A stretch of 64,000 bases of DNA from Marinobacter algicola DG893 (GCF_000170835.1 NZ_ABCP01000004.1:1-64000); one strand, 5' to 3'; shown: positions 35,774 to 44,724, numbered from the stretch's first letter. The notes: generated from the letters alone by a model not told the origin. Program-made: numbers and translations.

Positions 35774-37534
35774 ATGAGCGATACCACACCCGATACAGTC
35801 TGGGACTATCTGATCCAGGGTGCCAAGGTCTTCGACGGTATTGGCGAACTACCGGCCCGCGAAGACATCGCCATCGCAGACGGCAAGGTCGCGGCGCGAG
35901 GACAGGACCTTGATCCGCAAAAAGCGCGCAAAGTCATCGATGCCACTGAACGCTGGGCCATGCCAGGGTTGTTTGACATCCACACCCACTACGACCTGGA
36001 ATTGGAGGTTGCTCCCGGCCTGCCCGAATCCGTGCGCCACGGCACCACCACGGTTGTCATTGCCAACTGCAGCCTGGGGTTGGCATTCGGAGCACAACGC
36101 AAGGACGGTGCAGACCCGATTGTGGACTGTTACGCCCGAGTGGAGAACATTCCCAAGAACGTCCTGCGGGCGACCGCGGATCGAGTGAACTGGAACAACC
36201 CGAAGGAATACATCCAGCATCTGAATAGGCTTAGCCTGGGCCCAAACCTGGTCACCATGGTGCCCCACTCCATGTTGCGGATTGAGGTCATGGGATTTGA
36301 CGCCAGCATTTCCCGTGACCCCACGGAAGACGAACTCAAGACCATGGAGGCACTGCTGGCGCAGGCCATGGATGACGGCTATGCCGGATTCTCCACCGAT
36401 GCCCTGCCGTTCCATTACCTGGCCAACCAGCCCAATACCCGCAAGACCATACCCACGCAGTTCGCCAAATACCCGGAAATCAAACGTCTGACGGAGGTCG
36501 TGCGGCGCAAGGGCGGTGTCTGGCAAGCCACGCCACCGAAAGACAGTACCTTAGGCACCATCAAGACCTTTCTTCTCAGCTGTGGCCTACTCCACGGCAA
36601 ACCACTCAGAACAACGGTGGTGGCAGCCCTGGACGTACAAAGCAACCGCAAGATCGTGCGGCTGGCGAGGTTGCTGGCCCGGGTTCTCAATTCCCGACTT
36701 TTGCGGGGTGACTTCCACCTGCAGGCCCTGGCCGCCCCCTTCAAGGTGTGGTCAGACGGCGCCGTAACGCCGCTCTCCGAGGAGATTGAGGAACTACGCA
36801 TTCTCAATGAGACGGAACTGGAGGACCGTGAAGGCCGACAGAAAATCCTCAACGATCCAGCCTACATCGAGTCGTTCAAAGCCATGTGGATGAGCGGCAA
36901 AACCGGTTTTGGCCTCAAGCGTCTCAAACGCCTGGTACGCCTTGAGGATTACGCCTTCAACCGTACCCTGGCGGACATGACCATCGACGTATGCCCCCTG
37001 AAGGAATGGCAAGGCTTTACCTTTGCCGATGTCTTCGCGCGGGTGAACGCCGTGAATGCAGGAAAACCACTCAAAGTCAGCGATGCGGAACGGGCCCTGC
37101 TAAAAGACCACTTCTCCGGGGTGAAGGATGAAGGCGATTTCGTGCTGGCGATGCTGCGGGCGTTCGACCGTGACCTGAGCTGGTATACCGTGTCCGCGAA
37201 TCGGAACGAACGCGTTGTCCGAAAGCTGCTGATGGACCGACAACTTCTGCCTGGCTTCAATGACAGTGGCGCCCATCTCACCAACATGGCCTTTTACGAT
37301 GGCAACCTCAGAGCCCTGAAGCTGGCCTCGGACGGCGGCGACATTGACGTCGCGTACATGGTACGCCGTCTCACCCGTGACCCTGCCCGTGTATTTGGCG
37401 TCAAAGGGGGTGGCATTGAAGTGGGTGATCAGGCCGACCTTATCCTGATTGACCCGTCAGCTCTGCGTCGCATGGACCACAACAATACGTGCACCGTCAG
37501 TACCGGGATGCCTTTCAGCACGAGCAACTGGTGA
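35774..37534 (+). CDS. Amidohydrolase family protein (N-acyl-D-amino-acid deacylase-like), 3' end frameshifted
   Basis: A 586-residue open frame of the D-aminoacylase-like amidohydrolases. The metal motif DIHTHYDLE is near residue 68, IANCSLG near 95, and the catalytic Asp in FNDSGAHL near 500, so all catalytic parts are present. The open frame ends VSTGMPFSTSNW, which does not resemble the family. Reading the second frame from about 37490 gives QYRDAFQHEQLV and the third from 37532 gives RTDGVVPLVMIAGHPAW, the normal ending, so two one-base losses (near 37488 and 37532) have cut off the last about 60 residues. Catalytic core intact; the protein may still fold or the sequence may contain errors. 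Confidence 0.82.
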   Translation: MSDTTPDTVWDYLIQGAKVFDGIGELPAREDIAIADGKVAARGQDLDPQKARKVIDATERWAMPGLFDIHTHYDLELEVAPGLPESVRHGTTTVVIANCSLGLAFGAQRKDGADPIVDCYARVENIPKNVLRATADRVNWNNPKEYIQHLNRLSLGPNLVTMVPHSMLRIEVMGFDASISRDPTEDELKTMEALLAQAMDDGYAGFSTDALPFHYLANQPNTRKTIPTQFAKYPEIKRLTEVVRRKGGVWQATPPKDSTLGTIKTFLLSCGLLHGKPLRTTVVAALDVQSNRKIVRLARLLARVLNSRLLRGDFHLQALAAPFKVWSDGAVTPLSEEIEELRILNETELEDREGRQKILNDPAYIESFKAMWMSGKTGFGLKRLKRLVRLEDYAFNRTLADMTIDVCPLKEWQGFTFADVFARVNAVNAGKPLKVSDAERALLKDHFSGVKDEGDFVLAMLRAFDRDLSWYTVSANRNERVVRKLLMDRQLLPGFNDSGAHLTNMAFYDGNLRALKLASDGGDIDVAYMVRRLTRDPARVFGVKGGGIEVGDQADLILIDPSALRRMDHNNTCTVSTGMPFSTSNW

Positions 37535-37676
37535 TCGCACCGACGGAGTCGTGCCCCTGGTCATGATTGCCGGTCATCCAGCGTGGCACGGAAAGGCGTT
37601 CGACAGTGCACTGGGCCAGAAAAAGATGGGCACGTATTGGACACCACTTTCTGACACTGCTCAGGAGCCATACTGA
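37488..37676 (+). pseudogene. Out-of-frame C-terminal remainder of the amidohydrolase
   Basis: Frame 2 (37488 to about 37531) and frame 3 (37532-37676) encode the expected continuation of the amidohydrolase, ending at a TGA at 37674-37676 after GTYWTPLSD. The pieces line up in order with normal family endings (a QYR..F.HEQLVNR.DGVV pattern), so one base seems lost at each junction. No separate start site is present; this is a remnant, not a gene. Confidence 0.75.
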
Positions 37677-38009
37677 AGGGGTTCCGTTTCGGGGCAAACG
37701 AGCTCTGTACGCACTAATTTGAATCACGCCGGGTTCAATCCAGGGCTCTTACCCCATTGCCTGGCTACCGGCTCATCGCAAACATCACCCTACCTAATTA
37801 ATTTAAAAGGGCTTTTTCTCCGAAGAAAAATTCGGGCATGGGTCTTGCCTAGAACTAGACGACACTAACCAGCGAACACCGGGCCTTCGAGCCCCCAGAA
37901 AATAGAACACTATCTGGACAACGGCGTCCTCACCAACCTGACACTCGGGTTGTGTAGGCGTCGTTTTTTTATGCCCGGGAATAATCACCGTTGAATGAGG
38001 TAATCAAGA
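37677..38009 (+). promoter_or_regulatory. Leader region of the formate/nitrite channel operon
   Basis: This 333-base stretch has no gene. It contains small hairpins (CCGAA-GAAAAA-TTCGG at about 37818-37833 and GGGC-CTTCGA-GCCC near 37881-37894) followed by a strong intrinsic terminator (37920-37970) just 39 bases before the channel gene start. Hairpins then a terminator before the first gene is the layout of an attenuated leader; nitrate-assimilation operons elsewhere use the ANTAR protein NasT at such leaders. I could not confirm the ANTAR loop pattern. Confidence 0.5.
37920..37970 (+). terminator. Intrinsic terminator (attenuator-like) in the leader
   Basis: The arm AACGGCG (37920-37926) pairs with CGTCGTT (37959-37965), continuing through CCT/AGG, CAC/GTG and AACC/GGTT with three small bulges, and ends in a run of seven T (37964-37970). 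It lies between the promoter region and the channel gene, so transcription would stop unless read-through is allowed. Confidence 0.75.
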
Positions 38010-38852
38010 ATGTCCTATCTAGTTCCGTCAGAGTTCGTCACCAAGATGGTAGACGCGGGTGAATCCAAGGTTCACATGTCGACCCGAGATACACTGATAC
38101 GCGCGTTCATGGCTGGCGCTATTCTTGCGCTGGCTGCCGTTTTTGCGGTCACCGTTGCGGTGCAGAGCGGCAGTTTCCTGCTCGGAGCCGTGCTCTTCCC
38201 CGTCGGGTTCTGCATGCTGTACCTGATGGGTTTCGACCTGCTTACCGGGGTTTTCATGCTCACCCCGCTTGCCCTGTTGGATAGGCGTCCTGGGGTTTCC
38301 CCTAGCGCCATCCTCCGCAATTGGGGCCTGGTTTTCGTCGGTAACTTTGCTGGCGCGCTGACCGTCGCGTTCATGATGGCGTTTATCTTCACCTACGGCT
38401 TTAACACGGAGCCTGGAGCCGTAGCCGAAAAAATTGCCGGCGTTGGTGAAGCCCGTACTCTCGGTTACGCGGAATACGGCGCGGCCGGCTGGTTTACCAT
38501 CTTTATCCGCGGCATGCTGTGCAACTGGATGGTCTCCATGGGTGTGGTCGGTGCCATGATCTCGACCAATGTCGGCGGCAAGGTGCTGGCCATGTGGATG
38601 CCAATCATGCTGTTCTTCTTCATGGGCTTCGAGCATTCCGTTGTGAATATGTTCCTGTTCCCATTCGGCATCATTGTCGGCGGCGGTTTCTCGGTGATGG
38701 ACTACCTGGTCTGGAACGAAATCCCCACGGTGCTGGGCAATCTGGTCGGCGGCCTCGCCTTTACCGGCCTGACCCTGTACACCACGCACATCCGCACCGG
38801 TGCCAAGCGCAAGGCCCCCAAGACCGCCAGCGTCGATCGCGTGCCTGCCTGA
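38010..38852 (+). CDS. Formate/nitrite transporter family channel (FocA/NirC type)
   Basis: A 280-residue pentameric channel subunit with six membrane helices. Family elements are the AGAILALAAVF first helix, the FPVGFCMLYLMGFDLLTG segment and the FMGFEHSVVNMF motif with the central-pore His. Members conduct nitrite, formate or hydrosulphide. It begins 39 bases after an attenuator-like terminator and is followed within seven bases by a PP2C-kinase gene, as known for nitrate-assimilation clusters of pseudomonads (a kinase gene near nirB), so nitrite uptake is the best guess. No nir or nas gene lies in the window. Confidence 0.9.
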   Translation: MSYLVPSEFVTKMVDAGESKVHMSTRDTLIRAFMAGAILALAAVFAVTVAVQSGSFLLGAVLFPVGFCMLYLMGFDLLTGVFMLTPLALLDRRPGVSPSAILRNWGLVFVGNFAGALTVAFMMAFIFTYGFNTEPGAVAEKIAGVGEARTLGYAEYGAAGWFTIFIRGMLCNWMVSMGVVGAMISTNVGGKVLAMWMPIMLFFFMGFEHSVVNMFLFPFGIIVGGGFSVMDYLVWNEIPTVLGNLVGGLAFTGLTLYTTHIRTGAKRKAPKTASVDRVPA

Positions 38853-38858
38853 TTGCCC

Positions 38859-40577
38859 ATGAGCAATCGCCTGAAGGTCTCTGTGGGACACTACTCCGAC
38901 AGAGGCCGCAAGCCCTCCAACCAGGATTTTCACGGCTGCACCATGCCCGCCGAGCCACGACTCGGGATGAAGGGCATGGCCTTCGCTATGGCTGACGGTA
39001 TCAGCAGCAGTGACGTCAGCCACATCGCCAGCGAAACCGCCGTCAAAAGCTTCCTTGACGACTATTTCTGTACGTCCGAGGCGTGGTCAGTCCGCAAATC
39101 CGCCGAACGGGTTCTGACGGCCACTAACTCGTGGCTACATGCACAAACCCGCAACGGCCCGTACCGGTATGAGAAAGATAAGGGTTATGTCTGCACCCTG
39201 AGTGCCCTGGTCATGAAGGCCTCCACCGCGTATCTGTTTCACGTCGGTGACACCCGGATTTACCGGCTGCGGGAGAACGCTCTGGAACAGCTTACCAATG
39301 ATCACCGGTTGTGGGTCTCCCAGGAAGAAAACTACCTGAGCCGGGCATTGGGGGTGGATTCACTGCTGGAAATTGATCACCAGTCATTGCCGCTGCAGGA
39401 AGAGGATATTTTTATCCTCGCCACCGATGGTGTTTACGAACACACCAGTGCGCAGCAGTTTATAAACATCATCAACCGATACTCATCAGACCTGGACTCC
39501 GCCGCCAAAGCGGTGGTCGAAGGCGCCTATGACAGCGGAAGTGACGACAACCTCAGCGTGCAGATTATTCGCGTGGACCAACTGCCGGATCGGAAAACCG
39601 CAGAACTGTCCCGGCAGGTGGAAGCTTTACCCTTTCCACCCATACTGGAAGCACGGCAGGCCTTTGACGGCTATACCATACTCCGGGAATTACACGCCAC
39701 CAGCCGCAGCCATGTGTATCTTGCGCTGGATACCGAAACGGACACACAGATAATCCTGAAAACCCCGTCCATCGACCTGAGAGGCGACCCGGGATACCTT
39801 GAGCGGTTCCTGATGGAAGAGTGGATCGCACGGCGCGTGAACAGTGCCCACGTTCTCAACGCCGGCATTCAGGACCGGCAGCGCAATTACCTTTATACGG
39901 TGACCGAATACATCGAGGGCCAGACCCTCAAACAATGGCTGATCGACAACCCCAAACCAGACCTGGAAACCGTGCGAGGTATCGTGGCGCAGGTAGCCCG
40001 CGGGCTCTATGCGCTGCACCGCATGGAGATCCTGCATCAGGATATCCGGCCCGATAACATCATGATCGACACCAACGGCACGGTAAAAATCATCGATTTC
40101 GGGTCCGCCCGGGTGGCCGGTATCGTGGAAGCCACCACTCTGGAGCCCAACGAGATACCTGGCACCGCAATCTACATGGCACCGGAATACTTCATGGGCG
40201 AAACCGGCACCACCCGCTCAGATCTCTACTCACTGGGCGTACTCTGCTATCACATGCTGTCTGGCCGGTTCCCCTACGGCACCCAGGTGGCCAAATCCCG
40301 CACCGCCTCTGCCATGCGCAGGCTCAACTACACCTCCGTTCTGGACGATGATCGGGAAATTCCCGCCTGGATCGATGAGACCATCAAAAAGGCCGTGCAC
40401 CCGACCCCGGACAAACGGTACCAGGAACTCTCGGAGTTCACATTCGACCTGAGACACCCCAACCAGACTTACCTCAACAAAAGCCGGCCGCCACTGCTGG
40501 AACGCAATCCCGTAGCGTTCTGGCAATGCGTCTCGGCCCTGCTTGCCAGTGCTGTGATCTACTTGCTCAGTCGTTGA
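38859..40577 (+). CDS. PP2C phosphatase-serine/threonine kinase fusion protein
   Basis: A 572-residue membrane-anchored signalling protein. Residues 1-240 are a PP2C phosphatase with metal-binding Asp residues in SNQDFHG (D23), AMADGIS (D46), ATDGVYEH and SDDNLSV. Residues 260-520 are a Hanks-type kinase with the ATP Lys in IILKTP, HQDIRPDN (catalytic loop, near 391; Arg of HRD is Gln) and DFGSA near 412. A C-terminal helix (550-570) anchors it in the membrane. Opposing phosphatase and kinase in one chain suggests self-limiting control of a shared substrate. It starts seven bases after the channel gene. Confidence 0.9.
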   Translation: MSNRLKVSVGHYSDRGRKPSNQDFHGCTMPAEPRLGMKGMAFAMADGISSSDVSHIASETAVKSFLDDYFCTSEAWSVRKSAERVLTATNSWLHAQTRNGPYRYEKDKGYVCTLSALVMKASTAYLFHVGDTRIYRLRENALEQLTNDHRLWVSQEENYLSRALGVDSLLEIDHQSLPLQEEDIFILATDGVYEHTSAQQFINIINRYSSDLDSAAKAVVEGAYDSGSDDNLSVQIIRVDQLPDRKTAELSRQVEALPFPPILEARQAFDGYTILRELHATSRSHVYLALDTETDTQIILKTPSIDLRGDPGYLERFLMEEWIARRVNSAHVLNAGIQDRQRNYLYTVTEYIEGQTLKQWLIDNPKPDLETVRGIVAQVARGLYALHRMEILHQDIRPDNIMIDTNGTVKIIDFGSARVAGIVEATTLEPNEIPGTAIYMAPEYFMGETGTTRSDLYSLGVLCYHMLSGRFPYGTQVAKSRTASAMRRLNYTSVLDDDREIPAWIDETIKKAVHPTPDKRYQELSEFTFDLRHPNQTYLNKSRPPLLERNPVAFWQCVSALLASAVIYLLSR

Positions 40578-40624
40578 GACACAACGTGTTGCCAACACTG
40601 GCAGAACTCTAATACTGTTCAGAT

Positions 40625-41368
40625 ATGGACAAGAACACATCAATTCCCCACATCGCCTTTCTTTACCCTGGATACGCTGCCGAGGATGACTACCCTCGTC
40701 TGGCCGGAATGATCTCGACACCGGCAGAGGTGAGCGTCATACATACGGCGTTCGATGAAGATGCACATACCATTAAAGCACTGACCGAAATGGGAAGCCC
40801 AGAGCGGCTTAAAGAAGGCGCCGAGCACCTGAAAGATGCGAGTATGGAAGCTGTTCTATGGACCTCCACCAGTGCCAGTTTCGTTCGTGGTATCGACGGT
40901 ATAGGGGAACAGATCGAGACGCTCGAAAACCTGCTTCACATCCCGGCCTCTACCACAGCCATGGCGTTCGCCAGGGCCGTTGCCGCCATCAACGCCAGGC
41001 GGGTTGCCATCGCGGCTACCTACCCGCGGGACATAGCCCTGCTGTTCAAAACGTTTCTGGAGCACTTTGATATCGAGGTGGTGCACATAACCTGCCGTGA
41101 CATTATTACGGCGGCTGAGGTCGGCACGCTGGAGAAAGAGGCCGTACTACAGTTCGTGACAGACAATGACCACCCGGACGCAGATGCGATATTGATTCCC
41201 GATACCGCACTGCATTCCGCCGCCTGGCTGGAAGACCTGGAAGCCGCGGCGGGTAAACCGGTACTGACCGCCAACCAGGTCAGCTTCTGGGAGGGACTGA
41301 GGTTGTGTGGCAAGCTGACACCACAATCCGGTTTGGGCACCCTGTTCCGTGTGAACCCCTGGAATTAG
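40625..41368 (+). CDS. Maleate isomerase/Asp-Glu racemase superfamily protein lacking catalytic Cys
   Basis: A 247-residue protein with the Asp/Glu-racemase double alpha/beta fold: IAFLYPGYAAEDDYPRL, TALTEMG-like helix, AAINARRVAIAATYP and the second half with AILIPDTALHSAAW. In maleate isomerase and relatives a Cys sits in each half. Here the first position reads WTSTSASF (Ser81 in place of Cys) and the second reads PDTALHS. The enzyme chemistry therefore differs, or this is a binding protein. Its gene is 48 bases after the kinase gene and overlaps the convergent transporter gene by four bases. Confidence 0.78.
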   Translation: MDKNTSIPHIAFLYPGYAAEDDYPRLAGMISTPAEVSVIHTAFDEDAHTIKALTEMGSPERLKEGAEHLKDASMEAVLWTSTSASFVRGIDGIGEQIETLENLLHIPASTTAMAFARAVAAINARRVAIAATYPRDIALLFKTFLEHFDIEVVHITCRDIITAAEVGTLEKEAVLQFVTDNDHPDADAILIPDTALHSAAWLEDLEAAAGKPVLTANQVSFWEGLRLCGKLTPQSGLGTLFRVNPWN

Positions 41369-42258
41369 GCCGTCTGTTTTCGCTGCTGCGTTACCACCAG
41401 CGCAACCCCGGTGATGGAGATAACACCCCCAATCATCGCGAGTACGCCCAGCCTTTCATCAAAGAGCCAGTAGGCTTCCAGTGCCGTTACGGGAGGAACC
41501 AGATAGAAAAGACTGGCCACCTGCGAGGCCGCGCCGCGTCGAATCAGCCACATCAGCAGCAGTATCGCCCCGATGGAAACACCGAACACCAGCCAGACCA
41601 TCGACCAGATCAACGGCTGAGCCCACACCACCTCGCGGGTTTCAAACGCAAAAGCACCAACGGCAAAAAACGTTGCCGCAGCACTGTACTGAATGAACGT
41701 ACCTGCGACGAGATCCGACTGAGTGCCGTTACGTTTCTGGTACACCGTGCCCAGGGATATACCGCCCAAGGATAGCGCAGCCCAGAGCAGGGTCCAAAGC
41801 GGGAAATCGGAGGCAGAAGCCCCACCGCCGAACTTCTCCAGCAACACCAGTGTTACACCGACCAGGCCCAGCGCCAGGCCTAGCCATTGCCGACTCGAGA
41901 CACTTTCCTTCAACACCAGAATAGCCACGGCGGACGTTACCAGCGGCTGCAGGCCGACAATAAGCGACACGATTCCCGATGGCATGCCCCCCTGGATCGC
42001 GTAGTAAACCCCGCCCAAATAACAGCCATGCACCAGCAGACCAGTGACCGCCAGGTGACCGGCACCACGCCAACCGGGCCAGCGGGTTTTCAGTATCCAG
42101 GCGAGTACGCTGAGTAGTACCAGCGTAAACAGCATGCGTATCAGCAGGAGGGTAAACGGCTCAGCAAAGGGTAAGCCATACTTGGCGCCAATGAAGCCCG
42201 TGCTCCACAACCAAACGAACAGCGCCGGCACAAAAAACGAATAGAAAATCGGGGGCAT
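41365..42258 (-). CDS. DMT (EamA) family membrane transporter
   Basis: A 297-residue inner-membrane protein with ten hydrophobic segments arranged as two EamA repeats: the first holds VWLWSTGFIGAKYGLP and the second SLGGISLGTVYQKRN followed by ALEAYWLFDERL and ISITGVALVV. The family exports amino acids, purines or toxic metabolites. No regulator or partner is next to it. The stop codon overlaps that of the convergent racemase-like gene. Confidence 0.9.
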   Translation of the reverse strand: MPPIFYSFFVPALFVWLWSTGFIGAKYGLPFAEPFTLLLIRMLFTLVLLSVLAWILKTRWPGWRGAGHLAVTGLLVHGCYLGGVYYAIQGGMPSGIVSLIVGLQPLVTSAVAILVLKESVSSRQWLGLALGLVGVTLVLLEKFGGGASASDFPLWTLLWAALSLGGISLGTVYQKRNGTQSDLVAGTFIQYSAAATFFAVGAFAFETREVVWAQPLIWSMVWLVFGVSIGAILLLMWLIRRGAASQVASLFYLVPPVTALEAYWLFDERLGVLAMIGGVISITGVALVVTQQRKQTA

Positions 42259-42402
42259 ACGGTTAACCGAGAGGCAGACGAATGTGAGTTTGCCTACTGT
42301 AACCCGTGACCGACAAACAAAACAGATACAGTAATTGGAATCAACAACCGGTACAGATGATCAGGGTGACTCTGTCTGGCCGGCGCGATTCCGAAAAGGC
42401 GG

Positions 42403-42882
42403 CTAAATGCTGTCCTTCTTCTTGTCCGAGTCGTCCATCAGTTTGCGCTCGGTTTCATTCCACTGTTCTGATAGTGCCTCATAGGCATTGGAGAAGCCCT
42501 GCTTTGTGCGTTCCCAGGCGGAGGATGAACTGGTCTGTAACTCGTCATACCATTGCTGGACGCGTTGCCGCTGCTCCTGAAGGGACTCAAGACTTTTCCT
42601 TGACCGTTCCCGGGCCGTGTCACTCATGTCGTCCCAATTCTGATCCAGTTCACGTTGTAGCGTTTCAATGCGCTTGTCGAGAGCCGAGAGCGTGTTTTCA
42701 ATGGCGGTTTCCGCCTCTGCTTTCTGGTCCGCACCGAACTCTTTCAACGCCTGGCCAAGCTCGCGGGTTTCCTTTTTCAACGACTCAACCGATGAATCCG
42801 CGGACGATTCCGCCTGCAAGGAACCGGACACGCCAAATGCAAGAACGAAGGCCAGCGAATAACCAAGTTGTTTGAAGAGCAT
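42403..42882 (-). CDS. Periplasmic coiled-coil protein, function unknown
   Basis: A 159-residue protein with a signal peptide (MLFKQLGYSLAFVLAFGV, cleavage after LQA near residue 24). The mature part is almost all charged alpha helix with heptad patterns, rich in Glu, Gln, Lys and Arg. I do not recognise a family. Start at 42882 follows GGGAGA. The helical, highly charged, periplasmic design recalls stress chaperones or envelope tethers, but this is only by composition. Confidence 0.68.
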   Translation of the reverse strand: MLFKQLGYSLAFVLAFGVSGSLQAESSADSSVESLKKETRELGQALKEFGADQKAEAETAIENTLSALDKRIETLQRELDQNWDDMSDTARERSRKSLESLQEQRQRVQQWYDELQTSSSSAWERTKQGFSNAYEALSEQWNETERKLMDDSDKKKDSI

Positions 42883-43103
42883 TGAAATTCTCCCGATATC
42901 ATTTGGTAGACAGTAACAATCTGTGGTGCCATACCGCACCTTAGCAAAGCTTAATCAACCGACAACAAAGAAATTTAGGCTGACAAAACAATCATTTGCA
43001 GTACAAACCATTCTCTTGCGAAGCACTTGCGGACTTCCACTATTTGTAGCTTTCACGTCCATGTGCCACGTTGAAAGTGACGTTACACAACAGGAGAAAT
43101 ACT

Positions 43104-43280
43104 ATGCTCTATTGGGCTATTGTATGCCTGATCGTCGCGGTTATCGCCGGTGTACTTGGTTTTGGTGGTATCGCGGGGACAGCCGCAGGGTTTGCGAAAA
43201 TTTTGTTCTTTATCTTTCTGGTTCTGCTGGTTATTTCACTGGTGGCCAATGCGCTTCGGGGCAAGGGGCCGAAACCTTAG
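43104..43280 (+). CDS. DUF1328 (YtjA) small membrane protein
   Basis: A 58-residue protein with two membrane helices: [20 protein letters not shown] and the second around [15 protein letters not shown], linked by the invariant [13 protein letters not shown] segment and ending in a short basic tail. These match the YtjA/DUF1328 family, often induced under stress. Start supported by CAGGAGAA. Single gene. Confidence 0.92.
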   Translation: MLYWAIVCLIVAVIAGVLGFGGIAGTAAGFAKILFFIFLVLLVISLVANALRGKGPKP

Positions 43281-43313
43281 AAACCTTCACGTCAGTTCCG
43301 GCGGCACACTTAT

Positions 43314-43844
43314 CTATCGTGTCGTCGGCGACTGCATTATCACCATCGATATGTCGTCGCAAACGTCTTCCTGACTCTTGCCAATACAATTTACCGTCAC
43401 GTCCGCAGCCCGCGAGTAAAGTTTAAAACGTTCCCAAAACAGCTGCTCCAGCGACTGATCTGGTCGCCGGGAGATGCCCCGGGCACTGTAGTCCCCTATC
43501 CGCGCAACGACCGTCTCCAGCGGAATATCAAGAAACACCACGAGACCATCCGCCTTCAGGTGGGTCATCGCTGGCTCGCTGTAGACAGCACTGCCGCCCG
43601 TGGAAATCACCTGACGTCGCACATCCAGCCTCAGCAATACCTGCTCCTCAATTCGCCTTAGCGCCTGATAGCCATCACCGTCGACAATATCCTGCAGGGT
43701 TCGCCCGGCCTCCTCCTGAATCAGCAGGTCCGTATCGATAAACCCCAGACCAAGCTGTTTTGCCAGCAGCACCCCAACCGTGCTTTTACCGCTGCCGGGC
43801 ATTCCGATGAGTACAACGTTGCTGCGGGGCGTATTCAAGGGCAC
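43314..43844 (-). CDS. aroK: Shikimate kinase
   Basis: A 176-residue P-loop kinase that phosphorylates shikimate at position 3 in aromatic amino acid synthesis. Walker A GMPGSGKST is at residues 14-22, the shikimate-binding DTD is in FIDTDLLI, GG in STGGSAV, and the lid Arg in ISRRPDQSL. The initiator is GTG with GGAG five bases upstream. The gene stands alone rather than with aroB, so it is probably a second AroL/AroK-like paralogue. Substrate assignment is strong, but paralogue specificity is unknown. Confidence 0.86.
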   Translation of the reverse strand: MPLNTPRSNVVLIGMPGSGKSTVGVLLAKQLGLGFIDTDLLIQEEAGRTLQDIVDGDGYQALRRIEEQVLLRLDVRRQVISTGGSAVYSEPAMTHLKADGLVVFLDIPLETVVARIGDYSARGISRRPDQSLEQLFWERFKLYSRAADVTVNCIGKSQEDVCDDISMVIMQSPTTR

Positions 43845-44017
43845 AAGGTCTCCATAATTTCGCCAACAATGAGAATTGACCGGCTATATTGAGAAAAGTA
43901 ACACTTTTCCGACAAACATTGCGGTTTCTTCAGCCAACTAACGCCGTATAATCCGCCGTATGTTTGTTAGTCACGAAGGCAGGCCGCGTTCTTGACCCTG
44001 CACTCCGAGAGTAGACG

Positions 44018-44719
44018 ATGATCAACGGCAAAACCCTTTTCACTTTCTCGCTGACGTTTCTGCTACTGGCCCTCGCTGCGCCCGTATCGGCGGACAGTAT
44101 CAAGCGCATCGTGCATCCCGACGGTACGGTGGAGTACACCAACGTCAAGGGCCGTGGCGACAAGCGTGCGTCAACAAAGGATGAAGTGGTTTACCGTTAC
44201 ACTGATGACAATGGCGTGATTGCCTACAGCGGTATCCAGCCTGCCAGCTCGAATTTTGATGTCATCCGGTTCCACTGCTACGCCTGCGACCCGGATTCCA
44301 ACGTGAATTGGCGTACCACACCGCTGTTCCTGTCGCCCTACCGGGATGAAATCAAGACGGCCGCCAGGGAGTTCAACGTTGACCCCGCTCTGGTTCGGGC
44401 AGTCATCCATGCGGAATCGGCGTTTAATGACAAGGCTCTGTCGCCCAAGGGAGCTCAGGGGCTGATGCAGTTAATGCCTGCCACCGCAGAGGAGCTGGGT
44501 GTTCGCAATGCCATGGTTGCCCCGGAGAACATTCGCGGTGGAGTCAATTACCTGGCCCGCATGCTCAAGCGCTTCGACGGCGACATCAAGCTGGCAACGG
44601 CCGCCTACAATGCCGGTCCGGGGGCCGTCGGGCGTCATGGCGGCATACCGCCCTACGCGGAAACCCGCGCCTATGTGGAACGGGTTGGAATCCTTCATCA
44701 GCGCTACGCCAGTAACTGA
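44018..44719 (+). CDS. Lytic transglycosylase with N-terminal DUF4124
   Basis: A 233-residue secreted protein: signal peptide (cleavage after VSA near residue 25), a DUF4124-like beta region (residues 27-75, with IVHPDGTVEYTN and YRYTDDNGVIAYS) and an SLT transglycosylase domain (residues 105-230). The catalytic Glu is in IHAESAFN, and GLMQLMPATA and AAYNAGPGAV complete the active site. It cleaves peptidoglycan and forms 1,6-anhydro ends. A TATAAT-like -10 at 43947-43952 lies upstream. Confidence 0.92.
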   Translation: MINGKTLFTFSLTFLLLALAAPVSADSIKRIVHPDGTVEYTNVKGRGDKRASTKDEVVYRYTDDNGVIAYSGIQPASSNFDVIRFHCYACDPDSNVNWRTTPLFLSPYRDEIKTAAREFNVDPALVRAVIHAESAFNDKALSPKGAQGLMQLMPATAEELGVRNAMVAPENIRGGVNYLARMLKRFDGDIKLATAAYNAGPGAVGRHGGIPPYAETRAYVERVGILHQRYASN

Positions 44720-44724
44720 CCGAC

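Noticed and set aside
37818..37894. Paired hairpins as a proven ANTAR target
   Set aside because: The loops (GAAAAA and CTTCGA) do not show the expected A1/G4 hexaloop residues, so only a general leader was annotated.
38028..39023. Minus-strand open frame of 331 codons, His-rich
   Set aside because: It is the shadow of the formate/nitrite channel gene; the His-rich content comes from reversed codons.
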